Positions 24,236 through 36,600 of a stretch of 64,000 nt of DNA are shown piece after piece. The position numbers and the translations under genes were made by a program. Under the pieces are notes generated by a model. The model was not told the origin of the DNA and made no database searches. It saw nothing but the letters and a program-made list of their open reading frames with translations. This DNA is from Pelodera strongyloides (lineage: Eukaryota > Nematoda > Chromadorea > Rhabditida > Rhabditidae), in NCBI GenBank assembly GCA_036852015.1, contig JAANDG010000326.1:62001-126000 (forward strand), written 5' to 3'. Within the stretch, counting starts at the first letter, position 1. Each line of letters begins with the position of its first letter.

Positions 24236-27200
24236 GACCGACACCCCATGCCGCGCTAGGCAGGTGACTGGCGCAGGACGAGCACACACTACACTAGAAG
24301 TGTGGAACTCGTATTCGGCAGGCGCCCCGCAGCAGCCATCTTCCCCTGCCTATCTAAACTAAACTAAATATTTTAACTAGAGTGCCACGCTGCTCTATGA
24401 TTACTAATAAAAATATATGTGGTACTTCCCCCCGCGTAGAATAAGTGAATAAGTCACGACATCACACTTAATTATGTAACAAAAATGAAGTGAATAAAAT
24501 TCCCTCATTAGACCGACACCCCATGCCGCGCTAGGCAGGTGACTGGCGCGGGACGAGCACACACTACACTAGAAGTGTGGAACTCGTATTCGGCAGGCGC
24601 CCCGCAGCAGCCATCTTCCCCTGCCTATCTAAACTAAACTTTTTTAACTAGAGTGCCACGCTGCTCTATGATTAATAATAAAAATATATGTGGTACTTCC
24701 CCCCGCGTAGAATAAGTGAATAAGTCACGACATCACACTTAATTACGTAACAAAAATGAAGTGAAAAATTCCCCTTCGACCGACACCCCATGCCGCGCTA
24801 GGCAGGTGACTGGCGCGGGACGAGCACACACTACACTAGAAGTGTGGAACTCGTATTCGGCAGGCGCCCCGCAGCAGCCATCTTCCCCCCCCTATCTAAA
24901 CTAAACTAAATATTTTAACTAGAGTGCCACGCTGCTCTAAGATTACTAATAAAAATATATGTGGTACTTCCCCCCGCGTAGAATAAGTGAATAAGTCACG
25001 ACATCACACTTAATTATGTAACAAAAATGAAGTGAATAAAATTCCCACAATAGACCGACACCCCATGCGCGCTAGCAGGTGACTGGCGCGGGACGAGCAC
25101 ACACTACACTAGAAGTGTGAACTCGTATTCGGCAGGCGCCCCGCAGCAGCCATCTTCCCCTGCCTATCTAAACTAAACTAAATATTTTAATAGTGCCACG
25201 CTGCCTATGATACTAAAAAATATATGTGGTACTTCCCCGCGTAGAATAAGTGAATAAGTCACGACATCACACTCAATTACGTAACAAAATGAAGTGAATA
25301 AAATTCCCACATTAGACCGACACCCCATGCCGCGCTAGGCAGGTGACTGGCGCGGGACGATCACACACTACACTAGAAGTGTGGAACTCGTATTCGGCAG
25401 GCGCCCCGCAGCAGCCATCTTCCCCTGCCTATCTAAACTAAACTAAATATTTTAACTAGAGTGCCACGCTGCTCTATGATTACTAATAAAAATATATGTG
25501 GTACTTCCCCCGCGTAGAATAAGTGAATAAGTCACGACATCACACTTAATTATGTAACAAAAAGTGAATAAAATTCCCACATTAGACCGACAACCCATGC
25601 CGCGTAGGCGGTGACTGGCGCGAGACGAGCACACACTACACTAGAAGTGTGGAACTCGTATTCGGCAGGCGCCCCGCAGCAGCCATCTTCCCCTGCCTAT
25701 CTAAACTAAACCAAATATTTTAACTAGAGTGCCACGCTGCTCTATGATTACTATAAAATATATGTGGTACTTCCCCCCGCTAGAATAAGTGAATAAGTCA
25801 CGACATCACACTAATTACGTAACAAAAATGAAGTGAATAAAAATCCCTCATTAGACCGACACCCCATGCCGCGCTAGGCAGGTGACTGGCGCGGGACGAG
25901 CACACACTACACTAGAAGTGTGGAACTCGTATTCGGCAGGCGCCCCGCAGCAGCCATCTTCCCCTGCCTATCTAAACTAAACCAAATATTTTAACTAGAG
26001 TGCCACGCTGCTCTATGATTACTAATAAAAATATATGTGGTACCTCCCCCGCATAGAATAAGTCACAACATCACACTCAATTACGTAACAAAAATGAAGT
26101 GAATAAAATTCCCACATTAGACCGACACCTCATGCCGCGCTAGGCAGGTGACTGGCGCGGGACGAGCACACACTACACTAGAAGTGTGGAACTCGTATTC
26201 GGCAGGCGCCCCGCAGCAGCCATCTTCCCCTGCCTATCTAAACTAAACTAAATATTTTAACTAGAGTGCCACGCTGCTCTATGATTACTAATAAAAATAT
26301 ATGTGGTACTTCCCCCCGCGTAGAATAAGTGAATAAGTCACGACATCACACTTAATTATGTAACAAAAATGAAGTGAATAAAATTCCCACATTAGACCGA
26401 CACCCCATGCCGCGCTAGGCAGGTGACTGGCGCGGGACGAGCACACACTACACTAGAAGTGTGGAACTCGTATTCGGCAGGCGCCCCGCAGCAGCCATCT
26501 TCCCCTGCCTATCTAAACTAAACTAAATATTTTAACTAGAGTGCCACGCTGCTCTATGATTACTAATAAAAATATATGTGGTACTTCCCCCCGCGTAGAA
26601 TAAGTGAATAAGTCACGAGATCACACTTAATTATGTAACAAAAATGAAGTGAATAAAATTCCCACATTAGACCGACACCCCATGCCGCGTTAGGCAGGTG
26701 ACTGGCGCGGGACGAGCACACACTACACTAGAAGTGTGGAACTCGTATTCGGCAGGCGCCCCGCAGCAGCCATCTTCCCCTACCTATCTAAACTAAACTA
26801 ATATTTTAACTAGAGTGCCACGCTGCTCTATGATTACTAATAAAAATATATGTGGTACCTTCCCCCCGCGTAGAATAAGTGAATAAGTCACGACATCACA
26901 CTCAATTACGTAACAAAAATGAAGTGAATAAAATTCCCACATTAGACCGACACCCCATGCCGCGCTAGGCAGGTGACTGGCGCGGGACGAGCACACACTA
27001 CACTAGAAGTGTGGAACTCGTATTCGGCAGGCGCCCCGCAGCAGCCATCTTCCCCTGCCTATCTAAACTAAACTAAATATTTTAACTAGAGTGCCACGCT
27101 GCTCTATGATTACTAATAAAAATATGTGGTACCCTCCCCCGCGTAGAATAGTGAATAAGTCACACATCACACTTAATTACGTAACAAAAATAAGTGAATA

Positions 27201-29067
27201 AAATTCCCACATAGACCGACACCCCATGCCGCGCTAGGCAGGTGACTGGCGCGAGACGAGCACCACTACACTAGAAGTGTGGAACTCGTATCGGCAGGCG
27301 CCCCGCAGCAGCCATCTCCCCTGCCTATCTAAACTAAACCAAATATTTAACTAGAGTGCCACGGCTCTATGATTACTAATAAAAATATATGTGGTACCCC
27401 CCGCGTAGAATAAGTGAATAAGTCACGACACACACTTAATTACTAACAAAAATGAAGTGAATAAAAATCCCTCATTAGACCGACACCCCATGCCGCGCTA
27501 GGCAGGTGATGGCGCGGACGAGCACACACTACACTAGAAGTGTGGAACTCGTATTCGGCAGGCGCCCCGCAGCAGCCATCTTCCCTTCCTATCTAAACTA
27601 AACCAATATTTTAACTAGGTGCCACGCTGCTCTATGATTACTAAAAAAATATATGTGGTACCCCCCCCGCGTAAATAAGTCACAACATCACACTCAATTA
27701 CGTAACAAAAAGAATAAAATTCCATTAGACCGACACCCATGCGCGCTAGGCAGGTGACTGGCGCGGGACGAGCACACACTACACTAGAGTGTGGAACTCG
27801 TATTCGGCAGGCGCCCCGCAGCAGCCATCTTCCATCTAAACTAAACTAAATATTTTAACTAGAGTGCCACGCTGCTCATGATAATAATAAAAAATATGTG
27901 GTACTTCCCCCGCGTAGAATAAGTGAATAAGTCACACTCACCTTAATTATGTAACAAAAATGAGTGAATAAATTCCCACATTAGACCGACACCCCATGCC
28001 GCGAGCAGGTGACTGGCGCGGGACGAGCACACACTACACTAGAAGTGTGGAACTCGTATTCGGCAGGCGCCCCGCAGCAGCCATCTTCCCCTGCCTATCT
28101 AAACTAAACTAAACTATTTTAACTAGAGTGCCCACGCTGCTCTATGATTCTAATAAAAATATATGTGTACTTCCCCCCGCGTAGAATAAGTGAATAAGTC
28201 ACGACATCACACTTAATTACGTAACAAAAATGAAGTGAATAAAATTCCTCATTAGACCGACACCCCATGCCGCGCTAGGCAGGTGACTGGCGCGGGACGA
28301 GCACACACTACACTAGAAGTGTGGAACTCGTATTCGGCAGGCGCCCCGCAGCAGCCATCTTCCCCTGCCTATCTAAACTAAACCAAATATTTTAACTAGA
28401 GTGCCACGCTGCTCTATGATTACTAATAAAAATATATGTGGTACCTCCCCCCGCGTAGAATAAGTGAATAAGTCACGACATCACACTCAATTACGTAACA
28501 AAAATGAAGTGAATAAAATTCCCACATTAGACCGACACCCCATGCCGCGCTAGGCAGGTGACTGGCGCGAGACGAGCACACACTACACTAGAAGTGTGGA
28601 ACTCGTATTCGGCAGGCGCCCCGCAGCAGCCATCTTCCCCTGCCTATCTAAACTAAACTAAACTAAATATTTTAACTAGAGTGCCACGCTGCTCTATGAT
28701 TACTAATAAAAATATATGTGGTACCTCCCCCGCATAGAATAAGTCACAACATCACACTCAATTACGTAACAAAAATGAAGTGAACAAAATTCCCACATTA
28801 GACCGACACCCCATGCCGCGCTAGGCAGGTGACTGGCGCGGGACGAGCACACACTACACTAGAAGTGTGGAACTCGTATTCGGCAGGCGCCACGCAGCAG
28901 CCATCTTCCCCTGCCTATCTAAACTAAACTAAATATTCTAACTAGAGTGCCACGCTGCTCTATGATTACTAATAAAAATATACGTGATACCTCCCCCGCG
29001 TAGAATAAGTCACAACATCACACTCAATTACGTAACAAAAATGAAGTGAATAAAATCTCTACAATAG
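24236..29067. repeat. Satellite array, 18 units of about 270 bp
   Basis: Units begin at GACCGACACCCCATGCCGCG. Starts are 24236, 24511, 24778, 25053, 25315, 25585, 25854, 26120, 26395, 26670, 26945, 27214, 27478, 27728, 27984, 28255, 28530 and 28801, with a degenerate start at 29067. Full units are 275 bp; others are 250-271. Each unit has a GC-rich first half (GGCAGGTGACTGGCGCGGG, GCAGGCGCCCCGCAGCAGCC) and an AT-rich second half with a CTAAA run of variable copy number. There is a small hairpin (ACACTAGAAGTGT). No coding capacity; open frames across it are artefacts. Confidence 0.98.
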
Positions 29068-30172
29068 ACCTACACCCAATGTCGCGCAAGACCCCCGTAT
29101 ATAATATACCATGTCATCCTACACAACAAAAAAATGAAATGAATAAGATTCACCGGTCCGGTTGTGGTTTTCTGTAGACTTCTGCGCCTGCACTGCGGAG
29201 ATCTTCTCAGTCGACCCGAGGTAGTAGACTAGTTGACCAGTTGAGTAGACGACGAGTCGAGAATGAGAACTATCTGAAAACATCTCATTACGTATTCAGT
29301 TTAAATTTTCTTCTATTCACATAGCACCGATATAAACGTACACTTTGAAGGCGCGAAAAAAAATAATTTAGAGAAGAAGCTTGAATTAGTACGCAAAGAT
29401 AAACATTGTGCTCAGTTTCGTATAGGAGTTTTATATTTACATTTACGCAGAGCTTCAGCAATGAGAAGGTGAAAAGAAAAAAAGGAAGAAGGCAAGGCAT
29501 GCACACGCACAGGAAACATCGAGCACAAACTTGGCGAAACCCAGCTTGCTTGACAGAGGAGACTAGGAGACGTCGTGGTTGGGAATGAATAAACTATGAA
29601 GATGAATGTCGTAAGGGGGCGGAGTCTCACGTTGGGGTCAAGGTCAAGGGTACAGGTGCAAATGGTATGGGAAGAACATCTGCGTAGCCTGGGGCTAAGA
29701 GGGAGAGAGAGAGGGAGGGGCAGGGGAGAGAGAGCGAGGGAGGCAGAGAGACGGAGGGAGGAAGAGAGGGACATAGTTGGGTATTTGAACCTTATCACCG
29801 CGTCACGCTATCCTATCTACCTTCAACAAATTAAAAAATAACGAATCATAAAGCGGCATAGAAAGATGATGTGAAGCCCTTTGCAGTGAAAGCAACTGAC
29901 CATTATGCCCCAATTTCCTTCTTGTGATATCCAACTGTCCGGGTCCATGGTGGGGATCCTTGTGATCCACGATCGAGATATTCTGCGACGATCGAGTTAT
30001 GCTACGTGCAATTCGACGTCATTATGACCAGCTCCAGCAACCTAAACAATACAGTAAACAAGAGCTCTGAGATATGTAAATTACAATCGTCGAATCGTCC
30101 AATAGAATTCAATCGTGGCAAAAGAGTATAGAATGTTAGAGTCCTCACTGTTCCACCATGTGAATGAACACT

Positions 30173-30327
30173 TATGGGGTTTCCAAGTATGGTGAAAATT
30201 TACAGTATATTGGAACTACACGAGAATATTTTTTTAATTTTCCATATTATATATGCAGGTTTCGTGCAGAAACACGGTAGTATTGACAGAATCATACCGA
30301 ATTCTTGGGATACTTGGAAACCCCATT
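30173..30327. mobile_element. MITE family M2 (TATGGGGTTTCCAAGTAT ends)
   Basis: It starts TATGGGGTTTCCAAGTATGG and ends ATACTTGGAAACCCCATTA. The interior contains ACTACACGAGAATATTTTT and GTGCAGAAACACGGTAGTAT. Other copies are at 30935-31066, 45659-45814 and 54000-54177. Flanking TA would suit a Tc1/mariner-type target (inference). Confidence 0.85.
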
Positions 30328-30934
30328 ACACAAGGAACACATCACTTTTTGAACAAACATTATGGGGGTAATACTTCCGTACATTCGCTGTATATCTTAG
30401 CAGTAACCTTTTTGCGCTAAGTCCGCGTCTATGTGCAGGTCAACATGAGACAAACAAACTTCAAGACTAACCCAAAGAGGTTCGACGGCGGCTGGACATC
30501 TTTCATAGACGGACACGCCATGGGAGAAATCAGTGACCTAAACGACAGAGTGTATTTACAACGGCCTTTCCGATAGTGATATCAGTGATTCAACGATTAG
30601 AAGCGCCAAACTAATTCACCCTTATTACTTACTTGAAACAGCAGGAAATGAGACAAAGAAAATGATTATTGTCATACCTCATCATCTGTCCCGTGAATAA
30701 CCAAAGCAGGGCAAGTGACTCGTGAATTATGCCCCAATTTCCTTCTTGTAGTTTGTGGTCCAGGATTCGTAGGGTTCCTTGTGATCGTATATTATATGGC
30801 CTGTGGCCGACTTCCAAATTGGGGTAGGCGTATCGAATAATCAAATCATCCTAAAATAGAATAGAGTAATACACATTAACCATCCACATAGCCGGTCATA
30901 TGAGTACAAGTGGTTAACAAAACAATTACTGATG

Positions 30935-31066
30935 AGACTCTGTCATTCTGTCAATACTACCGTATTTCTGCACGAAACTTGCATGTATAATATGAAAAAA
31001 TAAAGAAATGTTCTCGTGTAGTTCCAAAATACCGTAAATTTTCGCTATACTTGGAAACCCCATTAT
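30935..31066. mobile_element. MITE family M2, reverse, one end worn
   Basis: Contains CAATACTACCGTATTTCTGC and ends ATACTTGGAAACCCCATTAT. The left terminus is diverged. Confidence 0.75.
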
Positions 31067-31353
31067 GAACTAGCTGACAAGCAGATGACGCACACAACAA
31101 AACGCTCAAAATAAGATCTCGTCTTTCAAAGTACCTGGTTCATGAGCTTGCAATCCTCGGTTGCATTCCATACTTGCTGGCGGCGGTGCTTCTTTCCTCC
31201 TCCGTTTTGCATAAGCCGGCGGTTTGTGTTTGTGTTCACGAGGATGCCGTCCATCGACCACGTACTAAAGGGGATATGATAAATGTCTAGGATAATGAGT
31301 AAAACTATACGTTGAAACGAATACTTTTAACTTGAGAAGAACGAGAAGAAAAG

Positions 31354-31575
31354 GGCATAATATTGTTCTGAAAAATGGGGAGCTCAAAAGACAAACATAT
31401 GTGGTGATTACGATTCTTATATGAGAATGTTCGAAGTAGAAGATACAATAAGAAGCGCAAGTAATTCGCACGCATCTCCACTACAATATTGTTTTCGAAA
31501 ATGACAATGGCGCCCAAAGGACAAACAGATGCATGAGTGATTATCGATTCTTATAGCGTTATGTTGGCAGTAGAA
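31354..31575. repeat. Diverged tandem duplication of about 130 bp
   Basis: The phrases AATATTGTT, AAAGGACAAACA-like, CGATTCTTATA and AGTAGAAGAT occur in the same order at about 31358-31445 and 31485-31575. Confidence 0.6.
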
Positions 31576-32962
31576 GATCGAAGGGGTTTCCGCGCGCGAA
31601 TTGGTGGCCCGCCCACTACCCTTATATTTCCCAATGGCAACACCTACAAATTCCCAATGGCAACGCCTCAGGGTGTAATGTAAGTTTCCTACCGGCAGAT
31701 GGTTCTGGTTCACGCACTGGTGAAACTCCGCGCCATCGCCGCGCACAAAATAGAGGTCCGCCGCTGGTGCGCGGCACACCCCCACTAGAGCGCGGGGAGT
31801 GTCCTATTTTACTTGGCGCACTAGCGGCGCACAGTAAGGCGCGACAGGTGCGCCGCGCCTCCTAGAAGGGGTTCGCCACGCCCATGTAGCGCACCCCGTT
31901 TTCGTACGCGGCGGTGGCGGGTAGTTGTGGGACGGTTGTCGTATGTCCGCAATTCAAGAAAGAAAGAGAGTGGAGCAGATTTAAGGAACACTAACGAAAC
32001 TCCGCGGCACACCACATCTAAGACCCGTGCGGAAACATGCTTAATTCCAGTTGGCGCATCACTTAGAGGAGCTACAACATGAGAGCCTCGTTTGCAGCTT
32101 ATGTACGCCACCTTACATTCGCGCACCTGTGGCGCCTCTGCCGCACACGATATGGGGTGCGCGGCCTCACCGTGCCGAGCCCTTTTAGCTAAGCGCACGG
32201 CGATGGAGCGACCTCGAATTTTCACGTTGCCTGTCCTATGCAAAGTACTAATGTATGTCAGGCGTAACAGTACACCTAATCGAAAATTAACATAAACATA
32301 AAAATAGCGTAAACAATAATCTTTATTTCCTCTTTATTACAGACAAAAATGAATAGAGAAACAATAGAGAAAAGATAAACAAAAAACCAATGATTTTCAT
32401 GATACTCTCCGTCTAGCCAAGCCTATAATGAGCCCATTCCTTAGCAAAAAAGTTACCACTAGAACAACTCTTTAGAAACGACATGTTCTTCATCAAACAC
32501 TAACTTAGGTATTTCACAACTAAATAAAAAACATTCCCTAAACCAAGTACCCAAATTTATAAAAGAAAAAAGTTCTATTGGAAAATAAAAAGATAAGTAA
32601 TAGAGCGAAAGTGAAATGTATAGTCCAGCATCCTTCAACACCACTATAAAAACATAGCTTGCATCTTACGAAAATTCAATAAATAAAAAATACTCTTTTA
32701 TATCACATCACAGATAGATTCTCACTAAACATTGCAATAAATATATAATTTACTTAAGCCAACCAGCTGCCCGAAGATAAATTCCTACACTAGGTCGCAA
32801 ACTCGGAAGAAAGCACACATATCCTGGGACAAACACGGCGAAATATAATTTTGTCATAATAAACGATCTACTAGCTCTAAGTAAATTCAAACCATATAAA
32901 AAGTATAGAAACAGGCCATCAGAAACCAATGGCAAAAGTGACTTAAATAAGAGCCTTCTGAT

Positions 32963-33098
32963 GCCATATTCACCACGCAATGCCCCATTGGGAATTCCCC
33001 GTCTCTTTCTCTGCGTCTCTCACATTAGGATGCTAATTTCTGTCCCCAGGGAATTGAGGGAATACTTCCCAGTGGGAACAGGCGTGGTGAATATGGCC
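32963..33098. mobile_element. MITE family M3 (GGCCATATTCACCAC ends)
   Basis: Left GCCATATTCACCACG, right CGTGGTGAATATGGC. The interior includes CTCTGCGTCTCTCACATTAG. Copies are at 44412-44525 and 61985-62096, with a related structure at about 43875-44035. Confidence 0.85.
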
Positions 33099-33659
33099 TC
33101 TGATTCTCTCCTCCTAAGGACCCTGGAGTCCCAAGATTGCAAAACTCTTGAATCACTTGTTGTCTCTGAGGTCCTACACCACCAAATCATTTATCAAAAA
33201 TGCAAGAAAATACCAATCCTCAAGCTTGTTCACTTTAGTACGAAAACGATGACTTCTAGCAAACAGCTATGTCCGACTCTACCTATACAAAGCTAAAGAT
33301 ATATTGATATATTCTCTACGCCACAAAGCAAAAGTCGAAAATTCCCGAAACCAAACATATTCTTAAATCCCCGGAATCATAGCGATACAGGAAAGGTGGG
33401 TGATAGTCAATAAATTACAACAGTTGCTACTAGTATGATACCGCGTGGCAATACGGCACAATCCCATCATAGAAATTAGAAATCAACGGGACAACAGGAT
33501 TATTAGTGTATTGTATGACAATCCAAGGCGAGGATAAAAAAACCCAACGAGAGCCAAATTAGCATGCGAGCTGCGAGCAGGAAAGAAGAAGAAGAAAGAA
33601 TCTAGATGACCCTGAACCTCGGCTTTCCGATTCAAAACTTCGAAAAGAACTTCCAGAAT

Positions 33660-36600
33660 CTACTCGTCATCATCTTCACTGTCCTCCGTGTACTCTTCAG
33701 AAGACGAGGCGTTGGCCTGAAACAGAGTACCATATACTTTAGTTACGCAGTATGGCTACATTTTCGAGAACGAGGTCCTGGGTTCGAACTTCAATTAATA
33801 ACACAATTATTACGACTGCTCAATCGCTATCCTTGACCAGGAAGTGAACTAACAGAAACCAAAAACCCATAGCAAGCCAGACCGCGTATTTCAGGCGGGG
33901 ACCCGAGCGGAGCTCAGATCTCTTGCGAAGGGTCTAACCTTTTTTTGAATCTGATATTGATATATCAAATTTCGAAATACAATGCAATTAATAATGAGAT
34001 ATAAGAGTGGGGATAGTGAACGATACAAAACGCTAATTCAGGGGGCACTATTATTCTTCTTATAAAATTAAAATTCCAAAATCGACTAACCTTCTCATCC
34101 TCATCTTCAGTATCTTCGTACTTGACAGGTGCAACCACCTTCGCCTCTTTAACGTGGAGCTGAAAAGGAATGCGTAAACGTTTTCTATTGCACATTTGAT
34201 AGGTCCACCGAAGCGCGCGTGCATAACGCACTTCCAAGAATCAAAAACCAATACAAACTACAATTACAACAATCCTAATAAATGAAAATAATACGTTGGA
34301 AATTTTCCTCACACTCACAAATAGTCGGAGTCGGTCAACTTCAACACAAAAACAATGAAAAAATACCAACGAATACAGAATACACCACAAACACTCGTCG
34401 GGAAAAGCTCAAAACCATCGTCGCAATTTATGCAATATGCTAATTCGGATGGAGGTTTCGTCGGTCAGTTCGTCAACGAGTTTACGCTATACACTAACAT
34501 GGTCGCAACCACCAACCTTAATATCGACACTGTAGTCGGCATCCATGTACGAATCCGAATGGACACCCAGAGTGAACGAGTAGACGCCCTTTTGTTCGGG
34601 CGCCGTGAATCGCATGTCAATCTAAAAGCACTCGATATCATTGCCCTTATTTCAATGGAATGCAACGTGGGACTCGCAGCTGTCAAATCGACCTGGACGC
34701 TGAAGTACGAGTCGTCAAGGTAATCAAGGTAAGGTAAGGTAATACACTCACAATCTCACAAACGTTGGCTGCGTAAGTTTATTCGGTTACACATGCGCAA
34801 TGTGCAACAAATTTCATATTTGTTGAAATACTATACATATTATGATACTAACGATTCGAATTCTTCGTTTTCATTCGCAATGTTTCAATGGGGAGATAAC
34901 CATGGACTTCATGCCTCATAGACCAGCAGGTAGGGATTTCTTAGTAGAAAGAACCACACCAATATTTCAAGAATTACACTTCCAACGATTCCTAACCTAT
35001 CATCTGCGAATCGTGGGAATCAAGTACACACCTACCGTAACCCTGCTGTCTAGAAACTAAAAATCCCTACCGTTTGTGTGTCAATGAGTGTCTTGACCGG
35101 TGTCACTGCCGCGCACAGTCTCTTCTGCTTCTTGTCGTTGAATGCCAGTGTTAACCACCACCACTCGTACTTATCTGAAACTGCGGTGGTAACTATTAAT
35201 GACGACAAACTACATGCACACAGGGCACCGGCACACACCGTAGCCGCCTTGCGAATAATTGAATAAAAAAGAACGAAACACCCACATGACAAATCGCATA
35301 ACTAAATACATATTGGATATACTTATTGTGCGAGAACTGTTTATTAATCCCGATAGTTATTTGATTCTCTCACGGTGATGCGCGAGTCTAATGGCCAGTT
35401 AGTTCAGAACTGCAGGACTGGTCTAACTACAATCTACAGTCTACAAACTACAAATCCAAACCTCCTGGGTACTCAGGCGAGTGTACGGGGTGTGTCTCTC
35501 GGGTCTTCGTCTCGAACACCGGCTTCTCCGGTTTCCAATTATCATCCACGTCGCTCTCGTCGTCGTTGTTCTCCGCGTTTGTCGTTCCCTCGTCACCAGA
35601 TTCCGAGCCCGAAGCACTTTCCTAAAAAAACGCCATTATAACTTACATTCTCTTCGCAGTCTTCACTACCCCCCCCCCCCTCTCTCTCGCTCTCTCTCTG
35701 CGATCCCTTGGTTATAATCTCCCATCAGGAAAAGAGAACATCAATAAAGTAATCCAACCTGATCCGACGCCTCCTCATCATCATGACTCTGTTTCTTGGG
35801 CGCCTTCTTCGACGGGGTCTAGAATTAAACAACTAAACCCTAGGGGACTCTACGTTCAACAATTCCAAAAGAAAAGCAATATATCACTAGCACACTTTTG
35901 TGCTCCTTAAGTAAAAGCTACGAATTTGAAACTTCTAGTGGGAGCTGAGTAAAGGAAATTAGAAAACTTGTTTCGGATAAACGGATAAAACAGACAGTAC
36001 ATCACTTAATCCCGCTATTTGGCTAGCTTATCTAATTAGCATTTCAGTAGAGGTTCACTATACGGAATAGCAAATGACAAAAGCTCGTGACCCTCATCAA
36101 GATAACTCATCAAATTAACAATTTATGTATCATACCTGTGCCGGCGTTCCCTCGGCAGATGTTCCTTCCGCCGTAGCCGTTGCAGGCACTTCAGTGGCAG
36201 TGGCACCCGCAGCAGTGGGTGAAGCGGGCGTTGCTGCCGGCTTCTTCTTCTGCTTCATAAACTTGTTGCCGCCCTTCTTTCCACCCTTCTTGTCCCATAG
36301 CTTTTTCTTCTAAAGGCAAACACAATTATTACAATGTAGACTGTAGACAGATATAATATATACCCAACAGAAAGAACAATAAATGAGTAATGCTTTCACA
36401 TACTGGAACAAAACTCCGTGGTTATTGGTTATTAGACCTTTCGAAAAAAAGTTGTGCATAAGAAAACATTCATTTGCAATGCAATCTTGCTACTGTCGAT
36501 TACTCTTCCTCATGAAGTTGTCAGTTGTCATTTTCCACCCTCGCAGGCACTAGACACATCATATTGATGTGTTTAATAAAACTTTGGTGGTACCATAAAT

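Larger units (their letters stand above)
29068..33659. other. Intergenic region between satellite and SEC63
   Basis: No exon could be supported. It contains G/A-rich low-complexity DNA at 29690-29770, two TATGGGGTTTCC-type MITEs, one GGCCATATTCACC MITE, a partial tandem duplication at about 31354-31575, and a GC-rich tract at 31580-32250 with antisense open frames but no recognisable domain. Confidence 0.5.

Noticed and set aside
25452..26996. Short minus-strand frames repeated in the satellite
   Set aside because: They recur only because the units are alike, and shift or stop between units.
29596..29841. Arg/Glu-rich frame near 29596-29841
   Set aside because: Arises from GGGAGAGA low-complexity sequence.
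31821..32243. 140-codon minus-strand frame in a GC-rich patch
   Set aside because: Explained by local GC content (few stops); no recognisable domain or splice context.
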